NCBI GenBank assembly: GCA_000310025.1
Contig: FN649750.1
Span: 699,685-763,684 of the forward strand
Source of the DNA: Ectocarpus siliculosus
Lineage: Eukaryota > Sar > Phaeophyceae > Ectocarpales > Ectocarpaceae
DNA: 64,000 nt
Reading direction: 5' to 3'
Below are positions 39,096-51,768 of the stretch, piece by piece; positions within the stretch are counted from its first letter, which is position 1, and every line of letters begins with the position of its first letter. The notes beneath the pieces are model-generated. The model was not told the DNA's origin and ran no database searches. It saw only the letters and a program-made list of their open reading frames with translations. The position numbers and the translations under genes are program-made.

Positions 39096-42000
39096 TTAGC
39101 CGTCGAGGTAGCAAGGAGCCGTTCCGATCTCTGAGCACGGCTGCCCATAGTCCATGATCTGGATACGGTTGAACCAAAAAGAGAACAGACATCGGACGTG
39201 ATTTTAGAGAGCGGCGCGGAACACCAGGAAGCCAGTCCCGTCATACATGGGCGACAATAAAAAAATGATGAGGCAATCTATACGCAGGCTAGAGCGACCA
39301 ACGGCGCCGGCATGCCGCCGACGGTCTGGGCTTGCCGGAGGCAACAAAAGCATGGAAGGACGTGTACCTGCAAGCTCCGTTTGGTGTTAGCATCGCTTTC
39401 TCGACCGAACCCAAAAGAAAGACGTGCTTGCGGAACAAACGACTGACGTGTTCGAACCAAACCACAGGTGTTAAACGCAAGCGCGAATTTACAGGCCACG
39501 CACAGCAGTTATTGCAAAAGGCGGAGGAGTCATGACAGGACCGCTCGCCCAATGTTTGTGATTTGACTGGCACATAGAAATGGCTTACCTCGGTGATGCA
39601 GCAATCTTCGCCAAACTCGCCGCAGCCCACACCCCCGCATTGCCCGCAGTCGGCCGGACAGCAAACCTCGCCCCCGGCAGACTCCATTCCGGGGACGCCA
39701 TTGGTGCACCACATGAACTGGTCGTCCATGCTGTCTCCGTCCCACGAAACGAAGTCATACGAGTACGAGTATGAGCCGCCACCGAAGCCGCTGGGCATGT
39801 CCGTCTCTTCGGGCACCACGGGGGACATGGAGGGAACAACCGGGTCCAGCACCTCATCTCCTGGAGTCGAAGCGCACGAGTTGGGCGGTGGTTAAAGAAG
39901 GGGCGGATTCAGCGAGGGGTTTGGATGAGGGTGGGCGCGTCATAACGCAAGTGTAGAATCTTGGTTCCACATCCAGATTTGGGTATTGACAGAAGAAACG
40001 ATCCACACAATGCTCTTTACGATTGGGTAAAAATAAGTACCGCCAATTCACTCTTTTATGGCCAAAAGGAGATTTATCCACCTGGCTCGACTTCCCCAAC
40101 CACAATGGCTTTATTTGTCTTTGTTCTCAAAAAGGATTCATATCGGCATGATGAATAGATCGGCCGGTTTAACTCACCGTCAATGTAGCAAGGAGACGCT
40201 CCAGTTGCAGCGCAAGCCTCTCCCTCTTCCACGATTCTGTTTTGATCATGCCGTTAGTGCCAAAGAGGTGATGAGCAGGAGGGAGCGAGTAAACGAAAAT
40301 GGCGTCATTAGGTGGTGCTGTTCGCGGCCGACCTTGCAACTCTGCATGAACCAACACCTTAGTCCTTGCAAAGATACATGGATGGGAGAACCACATCAAA
40401 AATGAGCTCGAGGGGCCTTGGACACTCACTCGCTCTCGCAGCAGTCGTAGGACCCTCCCGGGCGCCCGCTGCAGCCAACACCACCGCAAGACCCGCAAGT
40501 CAACGCGCAGCACGCTTTGCCGTTGGACGACTCGATGCCGTAAACACCGTTGCTGCACCTCTCTATGTCTGTTGCGGTCGGCGAGGGAGGAGAGCGGCAG
40601 GGGGAGGCGGGAGCGGTGGCGTTCGATTGTTGTATAGAGCGGAGCTTTTATTGTAATTGCAGCGGGGGACCAAATGCTCTCGAATCGACCCACACGCGGA
40701 ACTCGCTTGGCTTGCGCCAGATCGATTGCAGAGCGAACGAAACAGCAGAGCTTATGGGGCAGTCCCTCAACCAAGATACAACAATCAAAGTGGACGAAAA
40801 CTAACAATTCATGCGAAAAAAACAAAGTTCGGCCGATCAGCGCCTTCCCTGCCTTCACACTCGCATGCGTACGTTTGCTGTGTTTTGGTGGTTCGTGCCG
40901 AGAAAAAAGGCTATTGTTGTTCAGGTTTTCTAGGGTTGAGGCGCCAAAGCTAAAAATCATGGAACAATAATAGTCGAACGCTGATAAATGAAGGACATAT
41001 CTCAACTTTTGATTTCCTGCCTTTGAAGAGAAAGCCGTTGGAAGACTCAACATTCCTCGCCCGGTCTATCCTTGAAAATGGATTGAACAATTGGCTGTCC
41101 ACAAAATCTAGACAAGGAAGCGAGGCAGCTCCGGGCGTAGGCACAAGTAAAAAAAAGCTGGCATGCATAGTTGTTTGCGCCTCAGAAGAGTGAGGCAGCA
41201 CCTACCGCTAATCGGGGCGCTGTCCGGTCCAGAGACAGGTGAGGGTGCCGTGTAGACGGGGGCTTGCACCGGCGCGGAGCCTGGCGTGGTCGGGGCCGTT
41301 CCAGGGTAAGTAGGGGCGGTTCCAGGGGTGGACGAGCCCTCGCCACCAGTAGGGGCCGAGTAGACAGGTGCCTCTACGGGCGCAGTGCCGGGAGTAGTCG
41401 GAGCACCTCCTATCGGGGCCGGGGTTTCGATGTAGTGGGGAGCAGGCCCGGGAACGGTCGGGACTGGATAAATCAGGCCGACAAGGGACGGGGGCGGAGG
41501 GTCGCCGTGCATTATTTAGTGGGTGCACAGTCTTTATGGAAGCAGTCATGCTTTCGAATACAAAATTCCCAATGATTTGAAATGAAATCGTTCGAATACA
41601 ATTTTGTATTGTTGGTGGATGCACAACGTTCACTGAAAAAGACGTGACGATTCCTCAATGTCTTGCCTGGAAATCTCTTCAAAGTCGTTGATGCCAGTGT
41701 TTCACTCGGCAGCACTAGTAATACCAACCTCCTCGACATCGAACACGGGTGCTATGAATAGGCGTGGGGTGCGTCACAGCGTTTGCCGTGTGGACTTCAG
41801 AGCTGCATATCATGTGGCTCTACCGCGGTTTCGACCATCGGAGTACGTCTACCCAGAAATCAAGTGTCGACAGTACGCTACAAGGCGTTAAGTAGGTAAT
41901 GCATCAGCACCGGAGAGGGTGGGCACGCATGTGCAGAGTGCAGACAGCCTGGAGGCCAGAAAAATCGCGACCGGACCGAGGAGGGCCACGCATGAAAGCT

Positions 42001-45000
42001 CGTTACTCACCGTCCCTGCTGTCGTCGTCATACCACGGGTCGTAGGTGTACGAGTACGAGTCCGAGAAGTCGAAGGAGAAGTCGAAGACGTCATCGGTGG
42101 AATCATATACAGGGGCAGCGGGCCCTGCAACAAGACACGGAAGGAAGGCGGGAAGTGGTGGTGGCGGAGGCAGCGGCAGGAGAGGTTAGGGTCGACGTCC
42201 TGGCAGCTTCGACCATTCTCGGAAGCGTGCGCTCGCGCGCACGTGCGCCTCGTTTGGACGGAAATCCCAAGACACGAGGGGCAGCAGTGGAACAGGCACG
42301 TTTTGAAGGGTGGTGGCATTGGTATCTTCTAAATAGGCTCCCGAGCAAGCTACCTGATCTACGGTAATACACAGGTGACCCATGATTCCCCTCCACGTTA
42401 GAGACGAGTAACTCCGCAAGTCTCCATAGTGGGTGTTGTGGAAGTGGGTGGGGTTATCTCCAGCAATACGCGATGTTCTCCGAGTGTTTGGTATAGGTGC
42501 GGAGGATTGGGTGGAAACTACAATATATCCTGTTTATGAAACGTGACAACAAGGTCAAGAATCGGCCGAAAAAGGCCGGGCCGGGCTGTTTGCCGAGAAA
42601 ATCGAGGGAATGATACGCCCCACACCCGATGGAACAGAGCGGCGAACGACTCCTACGGACAGGGTGTTTATTTGCTCATCACCTCCGGACGAGAGTGAGA
42701 GACCGGTGGCGGCACACAAAGGCCTCTGCGACACCCCAGAAAAATGTTTCGTCGATGAAAATGTATGGCATATGAAAAACTGCCGCTGTCACTTGTGCCT
42801 TGAGTCATGTGCATGCGCCTGGCACGCAGCGTAGACCGAGCATTTCCACCTGATGCTCACGACGAATCAAGTTTCATGGCCCATTCCTAAGCGGACCCAT
42901 GCGTACCTTGGCATCTACCCTACACATCGTATGATGCAACGGCAACAGTACCTACCCGGAGTCGCGGGGGTAGCGAAGGTCGGCGAAGGAGTGGCGTCAT
43001 CATCTGGTGGAGTTGTGATTCCCGTTGACGTTGCCGTTTCGAACGGCCGTTCGTTGCAGTAGGGTTGCCGATGAGACGTTTAAGCGCGGCAGAGCAAGCG
43101 GTACAGGGCAAAGGGAGATGGCACTTTCTTTAGGCATCAACGTACGAAGGCGAGCACGGGTTCTCAACATCCATGCAACAGCTTCCTCCGTCGTTTTCCT
43201 GGCTGCGACAAAGACGAAAGTGCAAGAACCTTCAGGAGGTTCGTCGCGAACCGTGGTCGAGTAGACTGCCGGCAGGTTGTGCAGGCTCCAAGTTCATCCG
43301 CAACGCATCCAAACGTTTTGGCGATAATCTAGGAACGAGGGCGGCGCTGCGTTCCACGGAAACAACATGCAGCATCATTGCCAACGAACCGAAAGGCTAC
43401 CACATCGCGATTACCGCTACAAACAAAGACGCCAGAAAAATCTGATCGGCACGGGTTACTGATAAACATGGGCAAGTCAAGAAAACATCGAGAGACCCAC
43501 CACAACCGTGTCAACATGAGCCTCGTGTGCGTGGCCGAATCTACCATCTCTCCGTGGTCGGTGCCTCATCAGCATGGCGCTAGATACTTTCACGCCGAGA
43601 TCATCAACCATCCTGTCTTCACGCAACCCATCCGACTAGTCAGGTCTGACGGGTCTACCAGTCCGAATGGTCAGTGCTGATTGCTAGTCTGATGGTGTGG
43701 CTTCGTTTCAACAAAGTGTGAACGCGTGTGCCGTAGCTTACCGCAGACGGGCACGACCGCCTCCCCCTCGAGGGCTGACAGGTCGGGCGTGTGACCCTCG
43801 TCGTCGGCGTAGGAAACGGACGCGATGACCTCGGCGCCCTCAGGCTGCCCGCACCAGTCCAGCAAGACCTCGAAGTTGGTCGGGGTGGCCTCGAGGTCGT
43901 CGACGGTGAAGACCACGTCGCCGCCGTCGTAGGTGGCCACGCCGCCTTCCACGGTGGCCTCGGTCACCATGCCGTTGAACTGGACCGTCACCGTGGCGCC
44001 CGTGGCGGCGCAGGGAACGCTTCCGCCGGAGGTGGAGACGATGTCATCGAGGGCGACTGAGACCAAACAGGTGGGCGCGGTCGAGGGGACGGGGCGGGGG
44101 CGCGTTCATCACGGGAAGGAGCTAAGCGTTCGGGGGACGAGCACGTGTGGATTGAGAGTTTGGGGTTCACCACCCGAGAGCGCGATATGATAGCATGGGC
44201 AAAACGAAAGGCTCAGGCCTGAGGGTGGCGCTCGGGCAACAGCTTTGTGCGTCGGGGGTGAATCGTGCGCAATGCAAAGTCCCGGTTCTTCGATCGTGAT
44301 TTCAGCACGCTTCAAAGTTCCCTAGGCCGTGTGCAGTCTTGCCGAAGGGTCAAACGTGTACCATCGTGGGTCAAGGTCTGAACATACATATGTCCTTGCC
44401 ATGCTCGACCCTTTGGGTTGAGACAGGGTGGAGCATAGCGAACTCGCCCAATGTGAGGGACAACAAAAATACAAGAAAACAACTGCTTATGCACTCATGT
44501 ACGCGTTCGGGAGCGAGATCAAAACCTACGGCGCCAGGGGTGGATGTAATGAACTCGTCCATTGTGACCGACAAACAGAACAACTGCTGTGCATATATGT
44601 ACGTTTCGGATCTCTTACCGTCCAACTCGTCGAAGTTGTCGATGTCGAAGACGTTCGCCTCGTCCCCTCCGATAGCGAGAAGGATCTCTTCGGACGGGCC
44701 CGAACCCACACCGACGGCGTACAGGATGGTGCCCTCAGCCCGGGCCGCGTCGGCTTCATCCTGTGTGACGGAAATAACATCAAGCGTGCGCAGGCCGACG
44801 GGAAGCAGAGGGAGGAGGAAAGGTCTTCAAATGGTCTGCCTGCACTACATGTAGTTTCGTCCAAGAAAGGAACGTCTAAAGTTTTTGTACGCAGGCGGTA
44901 GACTCGATTGCCGACACAATCTTTCATCCAGTACGCATCGGGACGGACTTGTCTTGCAAACGAAGGCATCGATTTAACCGACACTGACGCGTTTGCGACT

Positions 45001-46325
45001 TTTCTCAATCCCTGTCACGATGAAAAGAAAGGTAGCATGTGCGTTCCCCGCCCGAGAGAGAATATCGAAACGAGGCCAGAGGGACAATGGGTGCGACGAG
45101 GCGGCAATGGTTCAAGGAGAGGGGTCATACGCAGCAAACACGGTGGGCTCACGAAGAGACTCTAGGTTTAGATAAGCTCCAAGCACGGAAAAATACAGCC
45201 CAAAAAAGACAATACATAGTCGTGCGCAAGCGAACCTGAGGGTCGGGCGCAGCTCCGTCAGTAGTGACGATCATGAACGAAGTAGTGGTGGGAGAGGCGC
45301 TGAGGAGCTCCCTGCCCTTGGCAATGCCGGCGATGATGTCGGTCCCGCCCGAGTACTCGGTGTCCGCGTCTACGAAGGCGTTGAAGTCCTCGAGGGAGTA
45401 GAATGTGCCGCCCTCCGAAGCGTCGGAAGAGAACTGGGCGAAGGAGGCGCTCCCGCCGTTCGTGAAGAGGTTCTGCTCGGCGAAGGACGCCACCGTGTTC
45501 TTGGCGAACTCCTTCGACAGCTCCCAGTCGGCGGTGCCGACGCTGCCCGAGGCGTCGATGATGACGGCCACGTTGACCTGTGTTGTAGGCATGCGGGATA
45601 ATGGGCGGATGAGATTGGTGTCGGGCGATGTCACGTGGCTGCAAGTACATGGCGAGTTCGACAACAATGCACAATCCGAGTCCCGTCCGGAAAAAATCAA
45701 TCCGTTCAGCTTGCGGGTCGACCCACCGTCCAGAGCATGCAGGTGCTCATGCCTCAAGCTTTCTTCGAACAACCAACCAATCGTCTGAGTTAGCTATCAT
45801 GTAGGCCTCAGAAAGGGCGAACATGATTCGGCCTGCCAAAAGAGATACCGCTGACGTGATCACCGATTTTGCTTCGACAAGAGCACAACAATCCATAGCT
45901 TCGTACAATATTGCCGTGACAGCGAGCAGCCTCGGACACCCGACAACGTATTACGTTGACATGGGGATTGTTTCAAGCTTCATGGGTCACCACCACACCG
46001 TCAAAAATACGTAGGGGGGGGGGGGGGGTATATGGTAGAGAGACAAGGTCCCTCTGCGCGCGAATAAAGGAAGCACGCCGCGAATGTGCCCACAGAAAGG
46101 GGTCGAAATTGCCGGTGCGAGACTGTCAAAGCAGGGAGGACTTACCGTGTTCGCAGTCACCGTGGTCTGCCCCTCCATGGTGAATGAGTACTGGCTGCCC
46201 GCTTCGCAGGGGCAGTTGGCCGCCCATGTCGGGTCCGCCACCTGGACGCAAGACTCCTGGCCGTGCACGCCTCTACCCAGGAAGAGAGCGAGCGCGCCGG
46301 TGGCGAGAAGACTAAATCGATCCAT
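39096..46325 (-). CDS. Secreted von Willebrand factor A protein, short form (copy B, 11 exons)
   Basis: Inverted paralog of 24996-33097. Exons, 5' to 3': 46325-46146, 45577-45236, 44760-44619, 44056-43742, 43003-42956, 42124-42011, 41463-41206, 40568-40430, 40236-40178, 39860-39589, 39158-39096. Phases close, giving 643 residues. Signal peptide MDRFSLLATGALALFLGRGV, vWA domain with DASGS, SGGTD and TTDG, the same unassigned beta-type domain, a Tyr/Asp linker, a short Pro/Thr segment (86 residues against 308 in copy A), and Cys-module 1. Exon 10 lacks the Gly-rich repeats (272 bp against 1376 bp), so the two Cys modules are separated by only a short Met/Pro/Tyr segment. Seven of the 11 exons (1-4, 8, 9 and 11) have exactly the same length as in copy A. 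No disabling change is seen. Confidence 0.85.
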
Positions 46326-47119
46326 GGTCGTGCCGATGCCGCCGCCGCTGCTGCGCTGTTGCATTGTAGGAGGCAAAGGGACCGGAAAGGTAACATCATG
46401 GCTTCGCTTCGGAAATTCAAACAAGCGTACCGGAATTGTTTAGATTCGTCACCCCTCTGTGATTGAGCGCACATCAGGTGTTGGCACCAGAAAGAAAAAA
46501 AAGTAATATATATTGCTGCGCCGCTATCGGTGGTATCGCACCCGGTGCGGTCACGATCCACATAGTCTACAACCTCAGACGGACACGGGAGGAAAGGCAC
46601 TACAGTGCCGGCCCGCTCATGAGAAACGTCTAGTTTTGCGAGGCTCAAACCTTGTTTTGTTGCCACCTCTGAGCAAAGGCTTTTATGTAGGAATTGATGT
46701 AGCGCCGGCCGCTGTGCTCAATTTCTTAGGGCATTTTTTCTACGTTTGTCCAAATCTGAGCCTCAGTTTCTTAACAACACATTTCCTGCGAACGTACCGA
46801 GGAGCACAAACAAACGTAAACTTGCGGCATTTGAAAATCGCCATAATTCGCAGACACCGGTGAGTGTTTTTGCGAAGGGTCTTGTGTGTGTGGTACGGGG
46901 CCTGTACACCGCGAAGCTGCCTCGCCTGTACCAGGAGGCGCATGTGTCCGTTTCTTCAGTGTCTCCGCGATAGGTGTCATCGCACCAACGTGCCTGCACT
47001 CAGCAACGTCAAAGGGCCGAACTCCAGTGTATTTTTCCGCATCGCACCCATCCTGTCATCGCACCGGGGGGCCTTCCATAACGAAACGACTTTCCGGACC
47101 GGTATTATATGCATAATAA

Positions 47120-47800
47120 CCGTGAAAGGCGGAGAGATAGCAACGGTCGGGGAGATGGCACCACTCTGGGAGGTGGCACGGGGTGCGCAAACAAAACCAA
47201 GAATTTGATGATATCGATGTCCGCACCGGGGTCGGTCAGATCGCACCCGGGCAGATCTCACCGATCCCCAATTCCAAGAATAAGCTCTTTGGATCTGCTG
47301 GAAAGAGGTACATGTATGTATGTGCGTACCTTTTTCCTGTGGGGACGGTGTCAGCGGGGCGCCACTCCTTTCTGTAGATTGAGCTTTATAGTATGTGTTT
47401 CTTAACCCTAATTTCTTATTTTTCGTGAAAAAGTGAGCATCAATTTCTCAACAAAATATTTCTTAATTGCGGGCGCTCACTGTACTGCTGCGTACGTTCT
47501 GGTATTGTGGAGCAAGACCGAAACAAAAGCGCAACCTGCGACCGACCGTGCGTATACGGGTTCCTCAGATGGAAACGATGTGCGGTGTACCCGACATAGA
47601 ACGCCGCCTTGTCTTCTGGTAGGTTGGTAAGTACCAATTGTCCAAGAGGCGGAGAGATGGCACCGGTCTTGGAGATGGCACCAGGGTGCCTTGAAAAAGC
47701 TAAAAGAAAAATGACCGAAATAAACCATTACAAATACAATGTGTTGTGTTTCCACACAGGGGTCGGCGAGATCGCACCGGGGTGCACAAAAAAAGAAAAG
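47120..47800. repeat. Dispersed GGAGATGGCACC / GAGATCGCACCGGGGTGC motifs
   Basis: GGAGATGGCACC occurs near 47152, 47654 and 47672, with related GAGATAGCAACGG and GGAGGTGGCACGG. TCAGATCGCACCCGGGCAG and GCGAGATCGCACCGGGGTGC follow about 90-110 bp later each time. GGTGCCATCTC, the complement of the core, is the unit of the 19.2-kb minisatellite. Confidence 0.7.
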
Positions 47801-49079
47801 GAAAAAACGACAGCTACCACCAAACTGTTTTGTTGAGCCTGTTACCCGCAGGGGAGATGTCCCTATATATATGCTGTCTGGGAAATCGTAGACATGCAGG
47901 TAGCTTGTTCTGACGCTATGAATTCATTGCTAATCTGTCTCTGACTCTTTTCTATGATAGAGATGGATTCGTTGCGTCATATAAGACACACCTATATATA
48001 TATTTTTTTAAGAATAAAAAAAAAGGAAAAAACGGCCAGGAAATCGTTGGCCCCCGGGCAAGTGCCTTCATCTCTTGGCTTTTGTCGTATACTTTGAAAT
48101 TGTTTGTACCCGTGCGCAGCAGCCAGCCAGACAGCACCGGGATGTTCTGTGTTCGGTGCTTCTGTGCACACACGGAATAGATAAGGCGATATTAATGTAC
48201 CATCACACAGCACACAGCTCCTGCGTACGTGTTTGTGTTGTACGTGATTGGAAATCAAACGGTAGTCTACAGCGCAGTAGACTATCTGTCAAAGGCTATG
48301 GCGAGGTAAGGCACCGCAGTCATGCCCTCGAACGCAGCAGCCAAAAACACAACAACAGTAAACACCACATCAACACAATTGGTCCATCCATCCATCTGCA
48401 CATGCTCTCACCTTGAGTGAAGATCTGGGGCGTGAAGTAGTAAGCGTGTGTAGAGTGGGAGCAGAGGGCGTCCACACAACAAGGGCGTCGGAGGGCATCG
48501 GCCCAAGTTGATCGACCCAATAGAAATGGCGGGTAACATTCTGAGCTGATTCCCATAATCAGTATGTTGTGGAACGTCGGCAGCTTCCGTTGTATTGTTG
48601 TTATTATTCCGTCACAACGGATAATAATGTTCCGACCATAGAGCGGTCCATAGAGCGGTCCGGCGCGTCCTCCTCCGGAGTCTCCCAATCAACCATACTC
48701 TTGTCATTTTCCTTCGTCGGTGATATATATGCATACCACGACCGGACTTCGGGGTATCGTATTAATCAGCGGGAACTCCTGGCCAAGAATTGTGGTAGTT
48801 CATCGTCTACTACTGCTGTTCGTTTGCCGTTTTCGTTTGGCACAGCACCCATACGTAGGGCAAAAATTATGTTGTACCGGAAGAATAAAAAAAAATGATC
48901 TATGTTTTAGAGGGGCATGCCGGGTAGATACCAGTCCTCCCACCAATCACATGTCGACTATGTAGTACATTATGTAGTACAGAGACAGCTGATTGGGCGA
49001 TGGCCACGCCGCCGAGCGAGAATCCTCCGAAAGACGTAGCACAGCAGCAGCAGCACATGACACACATCGACAACACGCG

Positions 49080-49640
49080 AGACAACCAGCACAGCAGCAC
49101 ACGAGACTGCTGTGGACCAAGGGCAGCCAAAGGCACACATAATAGGAGGTCGGTTCGACTATTAGAGCCGGTTGGCTGCTGTGTCGGGCAGCACCACAAC
49201 AGTGCTGCTGCTGCTGCTGCTGCAGGCCGATCTTTTGAGCTTGCTACACAGCAGTGGTGCATCCCTAACCCAATGAGACGTACAAACTGCTGCAGGCCAA
49301 GGCGGCCAAAGGAACACATTATACATACGATGCATCGAGAGCGATTTGTGAAGCCCGTTGCCTGCTGCTAGCAGCGCATAAGCGAGTGAAGCAAGTGCAC
49401 ACAAGTCAATCAATCTGCGGCGATCTTCGCCGGGCGGATCTATCTTCTCTCCATCCACAACAGACCCGCGCAAAAACAGAGAGACAATGAGATGTACACA
49501 CGCTGCAGGCCATGGCGACCAAATACACACACACATAGAGGGCGTCGGGGGCGCCCGTTGCCGCTGCTACGAGCGTAAGTGGTGCACATCATCCACACAG
49601 CGGCAGCAGCAGCAGCAGCAGCTGATGATGATGATTCATG
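49080..49640. repeat. About three diverged tandem units of 170-220 bp with CAG runs
   Basis: Units begin near 49101, 49270 and 49485 with ACTGCTG..GGCCAAGG-type blocks followed by AAAGG.ACACA.A and then CCCGTTGC(C)GCTGCTA-like sequence. Each has a CAG/CTG run (49054, 49201, 49601). Divergence is high. Confidence 0.6.
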
Positions 49641-50386
49641 AAAGCTTCGTCCACACCACACAACACTTTCACTCTTCCCCGCGCTGCTAAACAGCAGCAG
49701 TCTGCGTACACGGCTGACTGGTGGTGTTGGGTGAGGTGTGAGCGTGTGCAGTAGCAGTGGTGTGGCCTGTCTGTGAGGCTCCATCAATATCTATTGCGCC
49801 CAATTGATTGCGCCTGCGTCTCTTTCTCCGCCCGTTCTTTTTCGCGCTTCGCGCGAAATAATTTAATTATTTTTTGTTGTACCCTATGTATGGGATCGGA
49901 GCCTCGTTTATTCCTCTCCCTGTCTGTTCTTGTCTGTTCACAAATTTATTTGAGGAAAAAAGTCCGCTGCGGGAATATATCCTCTCGAGAGCAGACCACA
50001 GATGCTGTTTCCCGTTCCCATCCCCCATCCCCATCCTTCTTCCAACGAATTCTCACATAAAATGCGTGTAACGGAGTAGCAATGACTTGCTTCGTGGTGA
50101 CCGACTTGGTGGTGACCAGTGCGTTGGACTGCCGTGTTGTTCAGAAAAAACTAGAACTATTTTTCCCCGGCCGCAACACACCCACCTACTTACCAGCAGC
50201 AGTGTCTCCCTCGGTGGCCGGTATCTTCTCCTTCCCCATTCCCTCGCCCCTCACAGCCTCACAACAACACTACTGGTAGTTCTATCTTGGCTCCCGGTGT
50301 ATGAGAAGAATCTTTGTGTGGCTCCCGCTGCAGGACCTAGGTATATAGCTCGGCCGTGCGGGTCTTGTACATTATCGGCATTTTCA

Positions 50387-50875
50387 CCATGGAGACTCCA
50401 TGGTAACCCATGGTTAACCATGGAGTCTCCATGGTGAAAACCACGAGTAACAACGGAGACTGCACGGCGAACCTCATGACGACGCTCGTGNNNNNNNNNN
50501 NNNNNNNNNNNNNNNNNNNNNNNNNNNNNNNNNNNNNNNNNNNNNNNNNNNNNNNNNNNNNNNNNNNNNNNNNNNNNNNNNNNNNNNNNNGGGTAACCAT
50601 GGAGTCTCCATGGTCACCCATGGGTAACCATGGAGACTCCATGGCTACCCATGGTTAACCATGGTTAACCATGGGTAACCATGGGTAGTCCGTGGTGATT
50701 ACCATGGGCTCTCCATGGTTATCATGACCATGGTTAACCATGGTGATCGCCATGGAGTCTCCATGGTTAACCATGGTGATGACCATGGAGACTCCATGGT
50801 TACCCATGGTCGTGTTCACCATGGAGACTCCATGGTTAACCATGGTCATTAACCATGGTCATTAACCATGGTCAA
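50387..50875. repeat. CCATGG-centred palindromic satellite array (with gap)
   Basis: Dense alternation of the palindromes CCATGG and GTTAAC with GAGACTC/GAGTCTC spacers, such as AACCATGGAGACTCCATGG. Most units read nearly the same on both strands. The array is interrupted by the 100-N gap at 50491-50590. Related blocks lie at 62834-63020 and 63707-64000. Confidence 0.95.
50491..50590. other. Assembly gap (100 N)
   Basis: Exactly 100 N, a gap of unknown true size inside the palindromic satellite. Confidence 0.99.
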
Positions 50876-51768
50876 CCACAAGTCAAACCATTGATTGTAA
50901 CATCACATTCATCATGATGCTCATCTTGCATCATACTCTTGTCATACTCAGTTTTTTTTGTTTTTGCAGAGAACGGTCCGGCAAGGAGTGGGGGTTGCTT
51001 TTTGGTAGAACAAACAGCTGTTTTGAGGGATCGTGTTATGCATACGTGATCGGTGCGTCGAGATAGCACATCCCCTGCAATCTTATCTTCCCCCCCTGTG
51101 TTATCTGTCTGCTGCTGTAGTCGGGAAGCGAGCTTCCCCGTCCAAAATAGCAGGAGGCGTGATTGTTTTGTTTTTCCGCTGCTGCTGTGCTCAGCAGCTG
51201 CTGCTGCTCCTGTGTGGCAAGACACAGACACACACACAGATGAGACACGGAACATGGGGGGGCAAGGGGAGCAGGACACACACACACCACCGGGAGAGCG
51301 AGAGCGAGGCCGGAGGGTGTTTTCTATATTGCTGTTGGGTCTCGGTGGAGGAAGCTCTAGGAGAAGCGTCTGGTGTTGGTATGTATGTGCGTGTTGACGA
51401 GACCAGCGATTGTTCGTTGTCATGAGCGATCAAAAGAGAGCACAGAGAGAGGCACACCAACGCGCTGGTAGACACTGTTGGAGTGATTGCGGTAAAAGAA
51501 CGACTCGATTCTACTGCATGGGTTTATGCGGTATTGTGAAGGTGTTGCCAAGTCTGTAACCGTCAGGTGAAGACAGCTTGGGCGTCTGTGTGAACAATAA
51601 GATCTCTGTGTGTTTGCCTACCTAACATCGCATCACATGCCAGCTACTTTGTAGACACAGCTGAAGGAATAGCTGTACAGCAACTGCAGTGACAGTGCTG
51701 TTGCCTCAACAGGTTTTGAGCCTCGAGTTGCTCGAGCTAGTACACCAGAGTCACAAGAGTCGGTAAGC

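Larger units (their letters stand above)
46326..51768. other. Intergenic stretch, repeat-rich, no gene recognised
   Basis: About 5.4 kb upstream of vWA copy B and of the copia element. It contains GAGATGGCACC-type motifs at 47.1-47.8 kb, CAG-rich tandem units at 49.08-49.64 kb, the CCATGG palindromic array with an assembly gap, and mixed CA/CAG low-complexity DNA at 51.1-51.4 kb. No conserved exon was recognised. Confidence 0.5.
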
